In this document: positions 1 to 7,275 of the stretch, one piece after another
Layout: each line of letters begins with the position of its first letter
Position numbering within the stretch: the first letter of the stretch is position 1
Assembly (NCBI RefSeq): GCF_003003235.1
Contig: NZ_PVUE01000028.1
Span: forward strand, 1-39,400
Source: Antricoccus suffuscus
Lineage (GTDB): Bacteria; Actinomycetota; Actinomycetes; Mycobacteriales; Antricoccaceae
Direction: 5' to 3'
Length of the DNA stretch: 39,400 nucleotides
The notes under the pieces: model-generated
The model's database searches: none
What the model was told of the DNA's origin: nothing
The model's input: the letters and a program-made list of their open reading frames with translations, nothing else
Translations under genes and position numbers: made by a program

Positions 1-650
1 GCGCGGCGTTCCTGCTGTTTCGTGGTGCCGGTGACCGCGATGACCGCCTTACGTAGCCGCCGCGCGAACTGGCCGGGAGTGTCGGTGTGCGCGTGCGGCA
101 GCACCCGCACCGTGACCTTCTCCAACTCCGTGTTGGTGAGGTCGGTGGTGTGCTCGGTGAACAGGTCCAGCTTGTGCGCGCTCATTCCGCGGTACGGGTC
201 ACCGTCGGGGTCGAGACTGGCGACCGCTACGGCGTAGTGGCGGGTGTAGTAGCTGGCGGTGGCGAGCTGGTTTTTCGCGGTACCGGTACTGATGTGCGTC
301 GCGGCGGCGAGTTCGGCGGCGGCGAGGTCAATGTTCTGCAGCCACGTGTCGGACCCGATGTCGGGGCAGTCGGCCCCCGCATGCCGGCGACTGGCGCCGG
401 GCACGGCGGAGGGGTCGATGAGTTGATAGTCGGCGGTACTGAGCAGGATGCTGCGCAGGGCGAGCTTCTCCCGGTAGAGCAGTGCTTCAGCGTGTTCGAT
501 GTCGACCAGTTGGGTGAGGGTCGCCGCGAACGTCTCGGCTTTCGTGACCGGACCTAGCGGCTGGAGAGTCTCGCCGGCATCGGCGGGTGTCGAGGGCAGG
601 TCGAGGCGCGGTTGAGTCCGTTCCGCCTGAACCTTATTCCTCGTACGCAT
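1..650 (-). CDS. DUF222 / HNH endonuclease family protein (13E12-type), 5' part only
   Basis: Reading the minus strand from an ATG at 650 gives an uninterrupted frame of 216 codons that runs off the left edge, so only the N-terminal part is here. After a charged, proline-containing lead-in, the protein shows the helical DUF222 pattern: repeated Ala/Leu helices, the segment DIEHAEALLYREKLALRS, and a Thr/Ala-rich part with THISTGTAKNQLATASYYTR. DUF222 is typically followed by a C-terminal HNH nuclease domain, which would lie outside the window. An in-frame TAG at 654-656 rules out a longer start. There is no clear ribosome binding site, and a promoter-like pair 8-37 bases upstream suggests leaderless expression. 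These proteins occur in many copies in actinobacterial genomes (REP13E12 in M. tuberculosis); their role is not settled. A second family member enters at the right edge. Confidence 0.8.
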   Translation of the reverse strand, partial: MRTRNKVQAERTQPRLDLPSTPADAGETLQPLGPVTKAETFAATLTQLVDIEHAEALLYREKLALRSILLSTADYQLIDPSAVPGASRRHAGADCPDIGSDTWLQNIDLAAAELAAATHISTGTAKNQLATASYYTRHYAVAVASLDPDGDPYRGMSAHKLDLFTEHTTDLTNTELEKVTVRVLPHAHTDTPGQFARRLRKAVIAVTGTTKQQERR

Positions 651-657
651 GTGCTAT

Positions 658-687
658 ATCGTATCGCGCCGGGGCACGCTACCGCAA
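658..687 (-). promoter_or_regulatory. Candidate leaderless promoter of the left DUF222 gene
   Basis: On the minus strand, TTGCGG (682-687) and TACGAT (658-663) are separated by 18 bases. The -10 ends eight bases before the ATG at 650, so transcription would begin at or next to the start codon. That fits the absence of a Shine-Dalgarno sequence. The match is by eye and the -35 is only moderate. Confidence 0.4.
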
Positions 688-725
688 GACCTGAGCGTGG
701 CTTCTTTCCTTGTATATCAGTGTAT

Positions 726-761
726 TTTGCCGCGGATCGCCGGGATATTTGCCGCGGATCG
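726..761. repeat. 14-bp direct repeat with 22-bp period
   Basis: TTTGCCGCGGATCG occurs at 726-739 and exactly again at 748-761. The copies lie on the same face of the helix (two turns apart) and about 40 bp upstream of the putative -35 of the left DUF222 gene. Each copy contains the palindrome CCGCGG. It could be a tandem protein-binding site or a small duplication. Confidence 0.6.
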
Positions 762-854
762 TGGGTGATGTATGGAGGGTGTCGTCGCGAGCGCCTTCAC
801 TCACGGATGACGGGGGTACGAAGTCACCTCGGGACGAGGTCTCAGATCGAGTGA

Positions 855-1388
855 CTAGAGATCGGCCGGGCGGCTCGCCTCGTCCTCGATCCGGAGTGCA
901 TCCAGGATCTCGGCCTTAGTGGTCGCATCGGACACGTCCAGTCCGCGTTCGGCCCGGTACTGCCACACGAGACCGTCGCGCCCCGGAATCTTCCGACCGA
1001 TGAGCCACACCGCGCCGTTGCTCAGTCGGTAGTAGCGAGTAGTAACGATGCTTCGTTCGACCCGTTGACGCAGGATCACCGGCACGTTGCCAGGTTCATC
1101 GAATGCCAGACTCCATGGCGCCCGATCCACGATCTGATGGTCGTCGATGGGTTCGGACTCGGTGATGCTCAGCAGCCCGTCTTTCCAGACACCCTTGCTG
1201 ATCTCGTGCCAGCCGATCAGCCGATGTCCATCCGTGCCTACGACGTGTAACCCTTGCGGCGTCGCCACAACAACCTGCCCGGTCGTTGCCTGCGCCCACG
1301 CAAGCGCGCGCTCGTCGCGGTCCAGGTGCCGTGCCGCGGACTCCGGTACCGGTGGCCGGCGTTCCTTGAGCTTCTTGAGTAGTCCCAC
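855..1388 (-). CDS. Conserved hypothetical protein downstream of dnaG
   Basis: A 177-residue soluble protein with no signal peptide or membrane segment. It starts with a basic stretch (MGLLKKLKERR), followed by alternating beta-strand-like segments (GQVVVATPQGLHVVGTDG, RLIGWHEISKGVWKDG, SLAFDEPGNVPVILRQRVERS, RYYRLSNGAVWLIGRK). This resembles a PH-like beta-sandwich, but I cannot assign a family. The GTG start at 1388 has a strong Shine-Dalgarno (GGAGG, 7-base spacer) lying within the last codons of dnaG, and its start codon abuts the dnaG stop, so the two are translationally coupled. The position directly behind dnaG suggests a housekeeping or replication-linked role, but that is inference; function is unknown. 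Confidence 0.8.
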   Translation of the reverse strand: MGLLKKLKERRPPVPESAARHLDRDERALAWAQATTGQVVVATPQGLHVVGTDGHRLIGWHEISKGVWKDGLLSITESEPIDDHQIVDRAPWSLAFDEPGNVPVILRQRVERSIVTTRYYRLSNGAVWLIGRKIPGRDGLVWQYRAERGLDVSDATTKAEILDALRIEDEASRPADL

Positions 1389-3293
1389 CTAGATACCTCC
1401 AGCAGACTGTTCGCGTAGGGCGCGCGCCAACTGTTCGAGCGCGACCAGCTCACCAAAGATTCGGTTGTACGTGGCGGTGTCCTCGAGCGGGTTGATGCGT
1501 TGCAGCTTGGACTTGACCTCGCTGATCTTGCCGTGCACGGCAGGCATCTGCAGCGCCGCGATCACCGACGTGACATAGCGATGGTCGGGATCCTTCGGCG
1601 TGTTGGGCGGCTCGACGGAGAGCTCGGTCGCCAGCGTGCGGATCAGCGACGCGTTGGGCCCGGTGGCCGCGGCACAGACCCGGCTGATCCAGTCCGTGAC
1701 GTCGGTGGCGCTGACGACGCCGCCCGCCGCAGCGATGGACTCGCGAAGCGCGGCGTACGCCGGATGACCGAACGCATCAGCCTGGGTCGCATCAAACGTC
1801 GGTCCAGCCAGTTGCGGCCACTGCATCGCGAGCTTGAGTGATTCTCGTTCGGCCCGTAACCGCGGGTCGGTGCGCTTGGGCATCGGCATCGATGGCTGCT
1901 CGGCGGTGGCCTCGGCCACTTGCTGCCGAGCAGGTGTTCGCAGCGCCTTGCTCTGGTCCGGTTTCCAAGCCCGGACCTGGGCGACGACCCGGTTGGGATC
2001 ATCGATTCCCACGAGGCCAGCCAACCTGCGGGCGTACTCGCCCCGGATCGCAACGTCTTTGATCTGCGCCACCAGCGGAACAGTCTCCTCGAGCGCGTGC
2101 ACGCGCCCCTCCACGGTGTCGAGGTTGTGCAGCTTGAGCTTGGACGCAATCGCGAACTCGACCAACGGGGTACGCCGGGCGATCAGGTCGCGTACCGCGG
2201 CATCGCCACTGTCCTGGCGCAGTTCGCACGGGTCTCGCCCATCACCCTCGACGGCGACGAAAGTCTGCGCGGTGAACTTCTGATCGTCCGAGAACGCTTT
2301 GAGGGCAGCCTTCTGGCCCGCCTCGTCACCATCGAATACGAAGATCACCTCACCCCGGAATACGTCGCTGTCCATGAGCAACTGACGGATCACACTAATG
2401 TGCTCGGAACCGAACGCGGTGCCGCAAGAGGCAACCGCGGTCGGGATTCCGGCTAGGTGACAGGCCATCACATCGGTGTAGCCCTCGACAACGACGACCT
2501 GGCGATTGCGGGCGATGTCGCGCCGCGCTTTATCAATCCCAAACAGGACCGTGCTTTTCTTATATAGCGGCGTTTCTGAGGTGTTGAGGTACTTTGCCTC
2601 ACTTGGGTCGTCATCGAACAGCCGACGTGCGCCAAAGCCGATGGGATCGCCGTGCCGGTCGAAGATCGGCCACAACAGCCGCTTACGGAACCGGTCGATC
2701 AGCGTCCCGCGAGCAGACCGCCTGCTGAGCCCGACGGTGACGAGCTCCTGCTCGGCGAACCCGGCCTGGCGCAGGTGCCTGGTCAACGCGTCCCACGCGT
2801 CGGGAGCGAAACCGCAGCTGTAGGCGAGGGCCGATTGTTGGTCGAATCCTCGCTGAGCAAGGAATGCGCGCGCCACCTCCGCCGGTCCGGGTGCGGCGAG
2901 TTGTTCGCGGTAGAACTCAACTGCCGCCTTGTTGGCCTCGATCAACCGGGCACGCTGGCCGGTGCGCCGCTCCGGCCGGGCCGCGCCTTGCTCATATCGA
3001 AGCTGGATCCCGGCGCGGCTGGCGAGCTGCTCGACCGCTTCGGTGAAGCCAACGTGGTCTATCTTCTGGATGAACGAGATCACGTCTCCGGACTCAGCGC
3101 ATCCGAAGCAGTAAAAGAAGCCACGCCCAGGCGACACACTGAACGACGGTGTCTTCTCGTCGTGGAAGGGGCATAGGCCCTTGAGGTTGCCACCTCCGGA
3201 ATTGCGCAACGTGACGTATTCGCCAATGACATCAGCGATCCGCGCGCGCTCGCGCACCGCTTGGATGTCTTCGTTACGTATCAGTCCGGTCAT
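1389..3293 (-). CDS. dnaG: DNA primase DnaG
   Basis: Makes the RNA primers for lagging-strand synthesis at the replication fork, working with the replicative helicase. The N-terminal CHC2 zinc domain is complete: C41 and H44 in CPFHDEKTPSFS, then C62 and C65 in YCFGC. The TOPRIM catalytic core follows, with VVVVEGYTDVMA supplying the conserved Glu and FVFDGDEAGQKAA the acidic pair. A linker rich in Lys/Pro/Gln leads to a helical C-terminal helicase-interaction domain. Length (634 residues) is normal for actinobacterial primases. The open frame extends to 3350, but family members start just before the IR(N/D)EDI segment, so ATG 3293 is preferred; ATG 3299 is possible. It lies about 14 bases downstream of dgt and overlaps nothing, so dgt-dnaG and the gene after it probably form one transcript. 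Confidence 0.97.
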   Translation of the reverse strand: MTGLIRNEDIQAVRERARIADVIGEYVTLRNSGGGNLKGLCPFHDEKTPSFSVSPGRGFFYCFGCAESGDVISFIQKIDHVGFTEAVEQLASRAGIQLRYEQGAARPERRTGQRARLIEANKAAVEFYREQLAAPGPAEVARAFLAQRGFDQQSALAYSCGFAPDAWDALTRHLRQAGFAEQELVTVGLSRRSARGTLIDRFRKRLLWPIFDRHGDPIGFGARRLFDDDPSEAKYLNTSETPLYKKSTVLFGIDKARRDIARNRQVVVVEGYTDVMACHLAGIPTAVASCGTAFGSEHISVIRQLLMDSDVFRGEVIFVFDGDEAGQKAALKAFSDDQKFTAQTFVAVEGDGRDPCELRQDSGDAAVRDLIARRTPLVEFAIASKLKLHNLDTVEGRVHALEETVPLVAQIKDVAIRGEYARRLAGLVGIDDPNRVVAQVRAWKPDQSKALRTPARQQVAEATAEQPSMPMPKRTDPRLRAERESLKLAMQWPQLAGPTFDATQADAFGHPAYAALRESIAAAGGVVSATDVTDWISRVCAAATGPNASLIRTLATELSVEPPNTPKDPDHRYVTSVIAALQMPAVHGKISEVKSKLQRINPLEDTATYNRIFGELVALEQLARALREQSAGGI

Positions 3294-3306
3294 TGCCATT
3301 TCTCGT

Positions 3307-4557
3307 CTAGTTTCCGCACAGCCGCCGGTGCCATGCAATTGCGGCGCCATCAGTCAGTTCGGCGATCTGGTCGATGACGGCTCGCAGTCTGCCGGCGTCG
3401 TCGACGGCACGCCTGTGCGCGTCAGCATACTGATCGCGTAAATGCTCTGGACAATCGCGCAATACCGTCGCAAGTCCGGTGATGATCTCTCGTTGTTGCC
3501 GCTGCAGCGTGTCCGCTCCCTCTCGTTGCATCACATACTTAAACGCGCACGCCTTGAGCAGAGCGCATTCGGCGGCTACTTGCGCCGGTACGACGAGGTC
3601 TGCGCCATATCTGGCCAACGGTGCGTCGCCGTACCTCGCGCGAGTCGAAGTCACGGCCGCCGAGCTGAAACGACCAAGCAGTTCACTCGTTGCACGCTTG
3701 AGCGCGACACGCCCGGACCTCGACGCGGCAGCGTCGCGGCCATACGACGCGACCTCGCGGAGCACGGGAAACGCGAGCAGTCGGGCGAACGTTGCCGCGA
3801 GGTAGTCGGTGTCGGCGTCGATGTAGTAACGGGCGGCGATTCGGCAGACATCGTCGGAAGTGTCGTCATTGGCCGCATCGCGTAGGTCGATCAGGCCGCT
3901 GGTGATCCCGTCCTCGAGGTCGTGCACGGAGTAGGCGACGTCGTCAGACCAGTCCATGACCTGCGCCTCGATGCAGCGTGCTCCCTCGGGAGCGCCGCGT
4001 CGCATCCAGCCGAAAGCCGCTGCATCGTCGGCGTAGAAACCGAACTTCGCTGAACCGTCGCGCCGCGGCCAGGGATACTTGCACGTCGCGTCGAGTACGG
4101 CACGCGTGAGGTTAAGACCCGCGTCGATATCGCCGTCCACGATCTTGGCCTCAAGCCGGACGAGCACGCGCAGGGTCTGCGCATTGCCCTCGAATCCGCC
4201 CGCCTCGCCGCTTATCGCGTTGAGCGCGTCCTCCCCGTTGTGTCCAAATGGCGGATGGCCGAGGTCGTGTGCCAACCCCGCCGCATCAGTGATGTCGGGA
4301 TCCAGGCCGAGCGCCTGGCCGATCTCACGGGCGATCTGGGCGACCTCAAGGGAGTGCGTCAGCCGGGTGCGCGGGAAATCGTCCTCAAACGGGACGACGA
4401 CTTGAGTCTTGCCGGCAAGTCGGCGCAGCGCGCTGCTGTGCAGTATGCGAGCCCGGTCACGCGCGAACTCCGAACGCCAGTGCCCACTGCTGCCTTCGAC
4501 GTACGAGGCTTTGGCCGGCTCGACGACGAGCCGCTGACGATCTGCATCGGCGTACAT
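3307..4557 (-). CDS. dgt: Deoxyguanosinetriphosphate triphosphohydrolase-like protein (HD superfamily)
   Basis: HD-domain dNTP triphosphohydrolase, which removes the whole triphosphate from dNTPs and so tunes nucleotide pools; placement directly before dnaG fits a replication link and is the usual actinobacterial order. Metal ligands are visible as H68 in TRLTHSLEVAQIAR and H97-D98 in LAHDLGHPPFGH, with a further Asp in DDVAYSVHDLEDG. The family arginine-rich front (RILHSSALRRLAGKTQV) is intact. The frame can start at ATG 4572, but ATG 4557 has AGGGG five bases upstream and gives a 416-residue protein of standard size, so I chose 4557. Exact substrate preference cannot be read from sequence. 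Confidence 0.93.
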   Translation of the reverse strand: MYADADRQRLVVEPAKASYVEGSSGHWRSEFARDRARILHSSALRRLAGKTQVVVPFEDDFPRTRLTHSLEVAQIAREIGQALGLDPDITDAAGLAHDLGHPPFGHNGEDALNAISGEAGGFEGNAQTLRVLVRLEAKIVDGDIDAGLNLTRAVLDATCKYPWPRRDGSAKFGFYADDAAAFGWMRRGAPEGARCIEAQVMDWSDDVAYSVHDLEDGITSGLIDLRDAANDDTSDDVCRIAARYYIDADTDYLAATFARLLAFPVLREVASYGRDAAASRSGRVALKRATSELLGRFSSAAVTSTRARYGDAPLARYGADLVVPAQVAAECALLKACAFKYVMQREGADTLQRQQREIITGLATVLRDCPEHLRDQYADAHRRAVDDAGRLRAVIDQIAELTDGAAIAWHRRLCGN

Positions 4558-4590
4558 CAGGCCCCTGCCCATACCAGCAGAGCCGCCCGC

Positions 4591-5211
4591 CTAACCAATT
4601 CCCAGTCCAGTCTCGTTGGAGTTGCCGGTGAGTCCGTAGTAAAGAATCGCCGCGGTCTCGCGCAAGATGTATTGGAACTCCGTCGACCGCGTCTGCACCG
4701 ACGGGCCGGAGCGGGTGGGTGAGATATAGGTCGTGATCCCCTCGGCGGTGATCATCTCCGAGGCCCGCAGCGTGTGCCACGGGTCGGTAACCACAATGGT
4801 GTCCGTCCAGCCCTTCTGCTTGAACTCCTTGCCGAGTGCCACTGCGCTCTGCAACGTGTTGCTACCGGTAGGTACGGCGACAACTGCGTCGGCGGGCACG
4901 CCCTGCTTGATTAGCCAGTTGCGACCGGCTCCGGCCTCGGTGTACTCGTCACCGGAGCGGTTGCCACCGACGGTGACGATCACGTCGGCCAGGCCGTCCT
5001 GATAAAGGCTGAGCGCGTGGGTGAGGCGGGACTTGAAATTGGGCGAAGGTGTGCCGTTGTACTGCGCGGATCCGAGTACGACGATCGTGTCGGCGTGCTG
5101 GCGCGTGTCGTCGCGCGCCACCTTCCATACCGCGAAGGCGACGCCCCCGACGGCAAGCAGAATGCCGACCAGAATGCCTGCGACCAGGCGGCCAACAACT
5201 CTGCCTACCAA
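4591..5211 (-). CDS. DUF218 / YdcF-SanA-like membrane-anchored protein
   Basis: 206 residues. An N-terminal basic stretch is followed by one hydrophobic segment (about residues 8-31), a signal anchor that leaves the rest outside the membrane. The remainder is a DUF218 domain: ADTIVVLGSAQYNGTPSP with the typical VLG(S/A) strand, SRLTHALSLYQDG, VIVTVGGNRSGDEYTEA, GSNTLQSAVALGKEF and IVVTDPWHTLRA, matching the family order. SanA/YdcF proteins are linked to envelope integrity or S-adenosylmethionine binding, but the biochemical role is not firmly known. The start is a TTG at 5211 with a weak GGA-containing upstream region. It precedes dgt with a gap of about 33 bases. Confidence 0.8.
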   Translation of the reverse strand: MVGRVVGRLVAGILVGILLAVGGVAFAVWKVARDDTRQHADTIVVLGSAQYNGTPSPNFKSRLTHALSLYQDGLADVIVTVGGNRSGDEYTEAGAGRNWLIKQGVPADAVVAVPTGSNTLQSAVALGKEFKQKGWTDTIVVTDPWHTLRASEMITAEGITTYISPTRSGPSVQTRSTEFQYILRETAAILYYGLTGNSNETGLGIG

Positions 5212-5316
5212 GAAATCCGACCTTAGAATCCGAAAAGATGTACACGCGCCGACGGCACTATCAGTCTACGTGAATCCGGGCCAACCCATTCGTCCTTCTC
5301 AGGTGCCCTTTCTCAG

Positions 5317-5334
5317 CCGGCGGCTAGCCGCCGG
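5317..5334 (-). terminator. GC palindrome overlapping the dusB stop codon
   Basis: CCGGCGGCTAGCCGCCGG is a perfect 18-base palindrome (7-bp stem with a CTAG loop if folded as RNA). The dusB stop codon (complement of CTA at 5324-5326) is inside it. No U-tract follows on the minus strand, so this is only a candidate intrinsic terminator or transcript-end stabiliser between dusB and the DUF218 gene. Confidence 0.4.
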
Positions 5335-6481
5335 AGATGCCGATCTCAGCGCCGAACGGCACCGCGCTGCTGTCTCGATCCGCCAGCCAGCCTTCGGGCA
5401 GTGAGACTTTGCGCAGGCCGGTGCCCCGTCCCCTCGGAAGACCCAGAATCTCCTCCGGATAGGCCTGGTCACCGTGCTGATCCAAGACCAGATCGAGTTG
5501 CCGGTCGAGGTCGGCGAGGTCCGCGATCAGCCCGAGGCGCTGACGCAGGTCCGAACCGACCCGGAAGCCCTTGAGATACCACGCGACGTGCTTGCGGAAA
5601 TCCCGCGAGGCGCGCTGCTCCCCCAGGTCGTCGGCCATCCAGCCGGCGTGCTGACGCATGGTGTGCGCGACCTGGGACAAGCTGGGTCGGACTCGTTCGG
5701 TGCTCCCGGCGAAAGCGTTGGCAAGGTCGGCGAACAGGTACGGCCGGCCAAGACAGCCGCGGCCAACGACAACTCCGGCGCAGCCGGTCTGCTCAACCAT
5801 CCGGATCGCGTCGTCGGCCTCCCAGATATCGCCATTGCCCAGCACCGGAACGTCCAGCTCTCGCACCAGGGCGGCAATCGCGTCCCAGTCGGCGTGATCG
5901 CCGTACATTTGCGCCGCGGTGCGGCCGTGCAGTGCCACCGCGGTAATCCCCTCTTCTTGGGCAATCGTGCCGGCCTCGAGATAGGTGAGGTGCTCGGCGT
6001 CGATGCCTTTGCGCATCTTGACGGTGACAGGCACGCGCCCGCCCGCCGCCTCTACGGCGCCGCGGATGATGCGCCGAAACAACTCACGGCGCCACGGCAG
6101 GGCCGCGCCGCCGCCCTTCTTAGTCACCTTGGGCACGGGGCAGCCCATGTTGAGGTCGATGTGGTCGGCACGGTCCTCGTCGATCAGGATCCGCACGGCC
6201 TCGGTCACGATCGCTGGGTCCGTGGCATAGAGCTGGACCGAGCGCGGCGACTCATCCGGATGGAACTTCAGCATCTCCATCGTCAGTGGCGTTCGTTCCA
6301 CGAGCGCGCGGGAGGTGATCATCTCGGAGACGTAAAGCCCGGCGCCGTACTGCCGGCAGACTCTGCGATAGGCGCTGGTGGTGATGCCGGCCATCGGGGC
6401 GAGTACGACGGGCGGGTCGACCGCGATCGATCCGAACGCGAGCCGGCTCGGATCTGTGCGCGTGGTGGTTATCGAAGCCAT
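5324..6481 (-). CDS. dusB: tRNA-dihydrouridine synthase DusB
   Basis: FMN enzyme that reduces specific uridines in tRNA to dihydrouridine using NADPH. The TIM-barrel N-terminus has VVLAPMAGITTSAYRR (FMN phosphate-side loop), and the catalytic cysteine is C114 in DLNMGCPVPKVTKKGGGAAL. VPVTVKMRKGID, ALHGRTAAQMYGDHADWD, VPVLGNGDI and GCAGVVVGRGCLGRPYLF are the remaining barrel signatures, followed by the helical tRNA-binding domain. Length 385 is normal. The ATG at 6481 is preceded by a near-perfect GGAGGTGA ribosome site lying inside the end of the upstream gene, whose frame overlaps dusB by 13 bases, so the two are coupled. Confidence 0.95.
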   Translation of the reverse strand: MASITTTRTDPSRLAFGSIAVDPPVVLAPMAGITTSAYRRVCRQYGAGLYVSEMITSRALVERTPLTMEMLKFHPDESPRSVQLYATDPAIVTEAVRILIDEDRADHIDLNMGCPVPKVTKKGGGAALPWRRELFRRIIRGAVEAAGGRVPVTVKMRKGIDAEHLTYLEAGTIAQEEGITAVALHGRTAAQMYGDHADWDAIAALVRELDVPVLGNGDIWEADDAIRMVEQTGCAGVVVGRGCLGRPYLFADLANAFAGSTERVRPSLSQVAHTMRQHAGWMADDLGEQRASRDFRKHVAWYLKGFRVGSDLRQRLGLIADLADLDRQLDLVLDQHGDQAYPEEILGLPRGRGTGLRKVSLPEGWLADRDSSAVPFGAEIGISGG

Positions 6482-7236
6482 GTGAGTAGGTCACCTCCGG
6501 ACTGCCATTGAATTCCCTGGACGTCGAGTTCCTTAGGGATTAGGTAGAACACGTGACCGGCAATGGTCTCCTCATCGAAGACCTCCCCTTCGCGAAATCC
6601 GGGGTGCGAGTCGAGGACCGCGGTAGCACGCGCGTGCACATCTCCTTGCGAGTCCAGGAGGCACAGCCCGGATACCGGCGGCGACTGAATCGAGCCGCCG
6701 CTCTTGTTAGTGAACATCCCCCCGACGATCGCGGACGCGTAGCCGGCTGGAATCGTCAAGCCCGCGGCGATGAACGACTCGTCCGCGGGATATCTGATCA
6801 TCAATATTCGCCATCCGGCGCGCAGCCCGTATTGGCCTTGCCCTTCCAGGAAGTCCCCTACCTTGCCCGAACGCGGGGCGAGGTCTTCGTCGATGTCGTC
6901 GTGCGGGTCACTCGCCGGAGGCGGCGGTGGCTGCTCTGGCGTACGACGTGGTCCCTGATCCGCGTGTGTCGGCCCCGAGTGCGGTCCCCCGGTCCCTTGC
7001 CCTTGCGGTCGCGCTGGAGCCCGTCCGGGCGGAGGTGGGTAGCCACGCGGCGGTGCAGCGGGCGGATAACCAGGCGGCGGCGGTGGGTAACCGCGCGGCG
7101 GTCCTGGCGGTGGATAGCCCGGCGGCGGGTAACCAGGCGGCCGTCCCGTCGGCCGGAAGCCCGGTGGCGGCCCGTAGCCCGGTGGCGGCCCGTAGCCGGG
7201 CCGCGGGCCGTAGCCGGGTGGTGGTCCCTGCGTCAT
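6469..7236 (-). CDS. Proline/glycine-rich protein with a conserved C-terminal domain, unknown function
   Basis: 255 residues. Residues 1-110 are almost entirely P, G, Y and R, built from repeats such as PPGYGPPPGYG and PPPGYPP, and should be disordered. The C-terminal half (from about DDIDEDLAPRSGKVGDFLEGQG) is a folded domain with GWRILMIRYPADESFIAAGLT, YASAIVGGMFTNKSGG and GHVFYLIPKELDVQGIQW; I do not recognise its family. There is no signal peptide or membrane helix. The start MTQGPPPGYG is very like the MTQPPYG starts of the two larger membrane proteins at 8853-9848 and 10450-11058. It sits between glyS and dusB with only about 40 bases to glyS and overlaps dusB by 13 bases. Confidence 0.75.
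   Translation of the reverse strand: MTQGPPPGYGPRPGYGPPPGYGPPPGFRPTGRPPGYPPPGYPPPGPPRGYPPPPPGYPPAAPPRGYPPPPGRAPARPQGQGTGGPHSGPTHADQGPRRTPEQPPPPPASDPHDDIDEDLAPRSGKVGDFLEGQGQYGLRAGWRILMIRYPADESFIAAGLTIPAGYASAIVGGMFTNKSGGSIQSPPVSGLCLLDSQGDVHARATAVLDSHPGFREGEVFDEETIAGHVFYLIPKELDVQGIQWQSGGDLLTWLR
7030..7225. repeat. Coding tandem repeats encoding PPGYGP / PPPGYPP units
   Basis: The + strand shows imperfect units around CCCGGTGGCGGCCCGTAG (about 18 bases) at 7150-7225, and shorter GGCGGCGGTGGGTAACC-like units before that. Units are multiples of three, so gain or loss would stay in frame. Confidence 0.6.
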
Positions 7237-7275
7237 CTAGTCCGTCACATCCGCCGAAATTACCTGCTGGAAGCG

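Larger units (their letters stand above)
651..854. other. Intergenic region between DUF222 gene and the dnaG-downstream gene
   Basis: About 200 bases without a convincing gene; the two short plus-strand frames here have no ribosome binding site and no recognisable protein. It holds the putative DUF222 promoter, the 14-bp direct repeat, and a weak 6-bp hairpin (826-831 with 835-840, loop GGA) that could end the minus-strand transcript coming from dnaG. No tRNA-like fold was seen. Confidence 0.5.

Noticed and set aside
87-557. Plus-strand frame of 156 codons at the left edge
   Set aside because: The minus strand reads as a DUF222 protein from 650 to the edge without stops; the plus frame is a shadow.
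651-854. Possible tRNA or small RNA gene between the DUF222 gene and the dnaG neighbour
   Set aside because: No cloverleaf, T-arm motif or strong hairpin; only a six-bp stem and the 14-bp repeat.
5474-6511. Long plus-strand frame of 345 codons
   Set aside because: Mirror of dusB; the opposite strand has all catalytic motifs, while this frame is Arg/Gly/His-rich with no domain.
7030-7225. Non-coding satellite or CRISPR-like repeat
   Set aside because: Units are multiples of three and encode Pro/Gly/Tyr codons in a sound reading frame with a normal start and stop.
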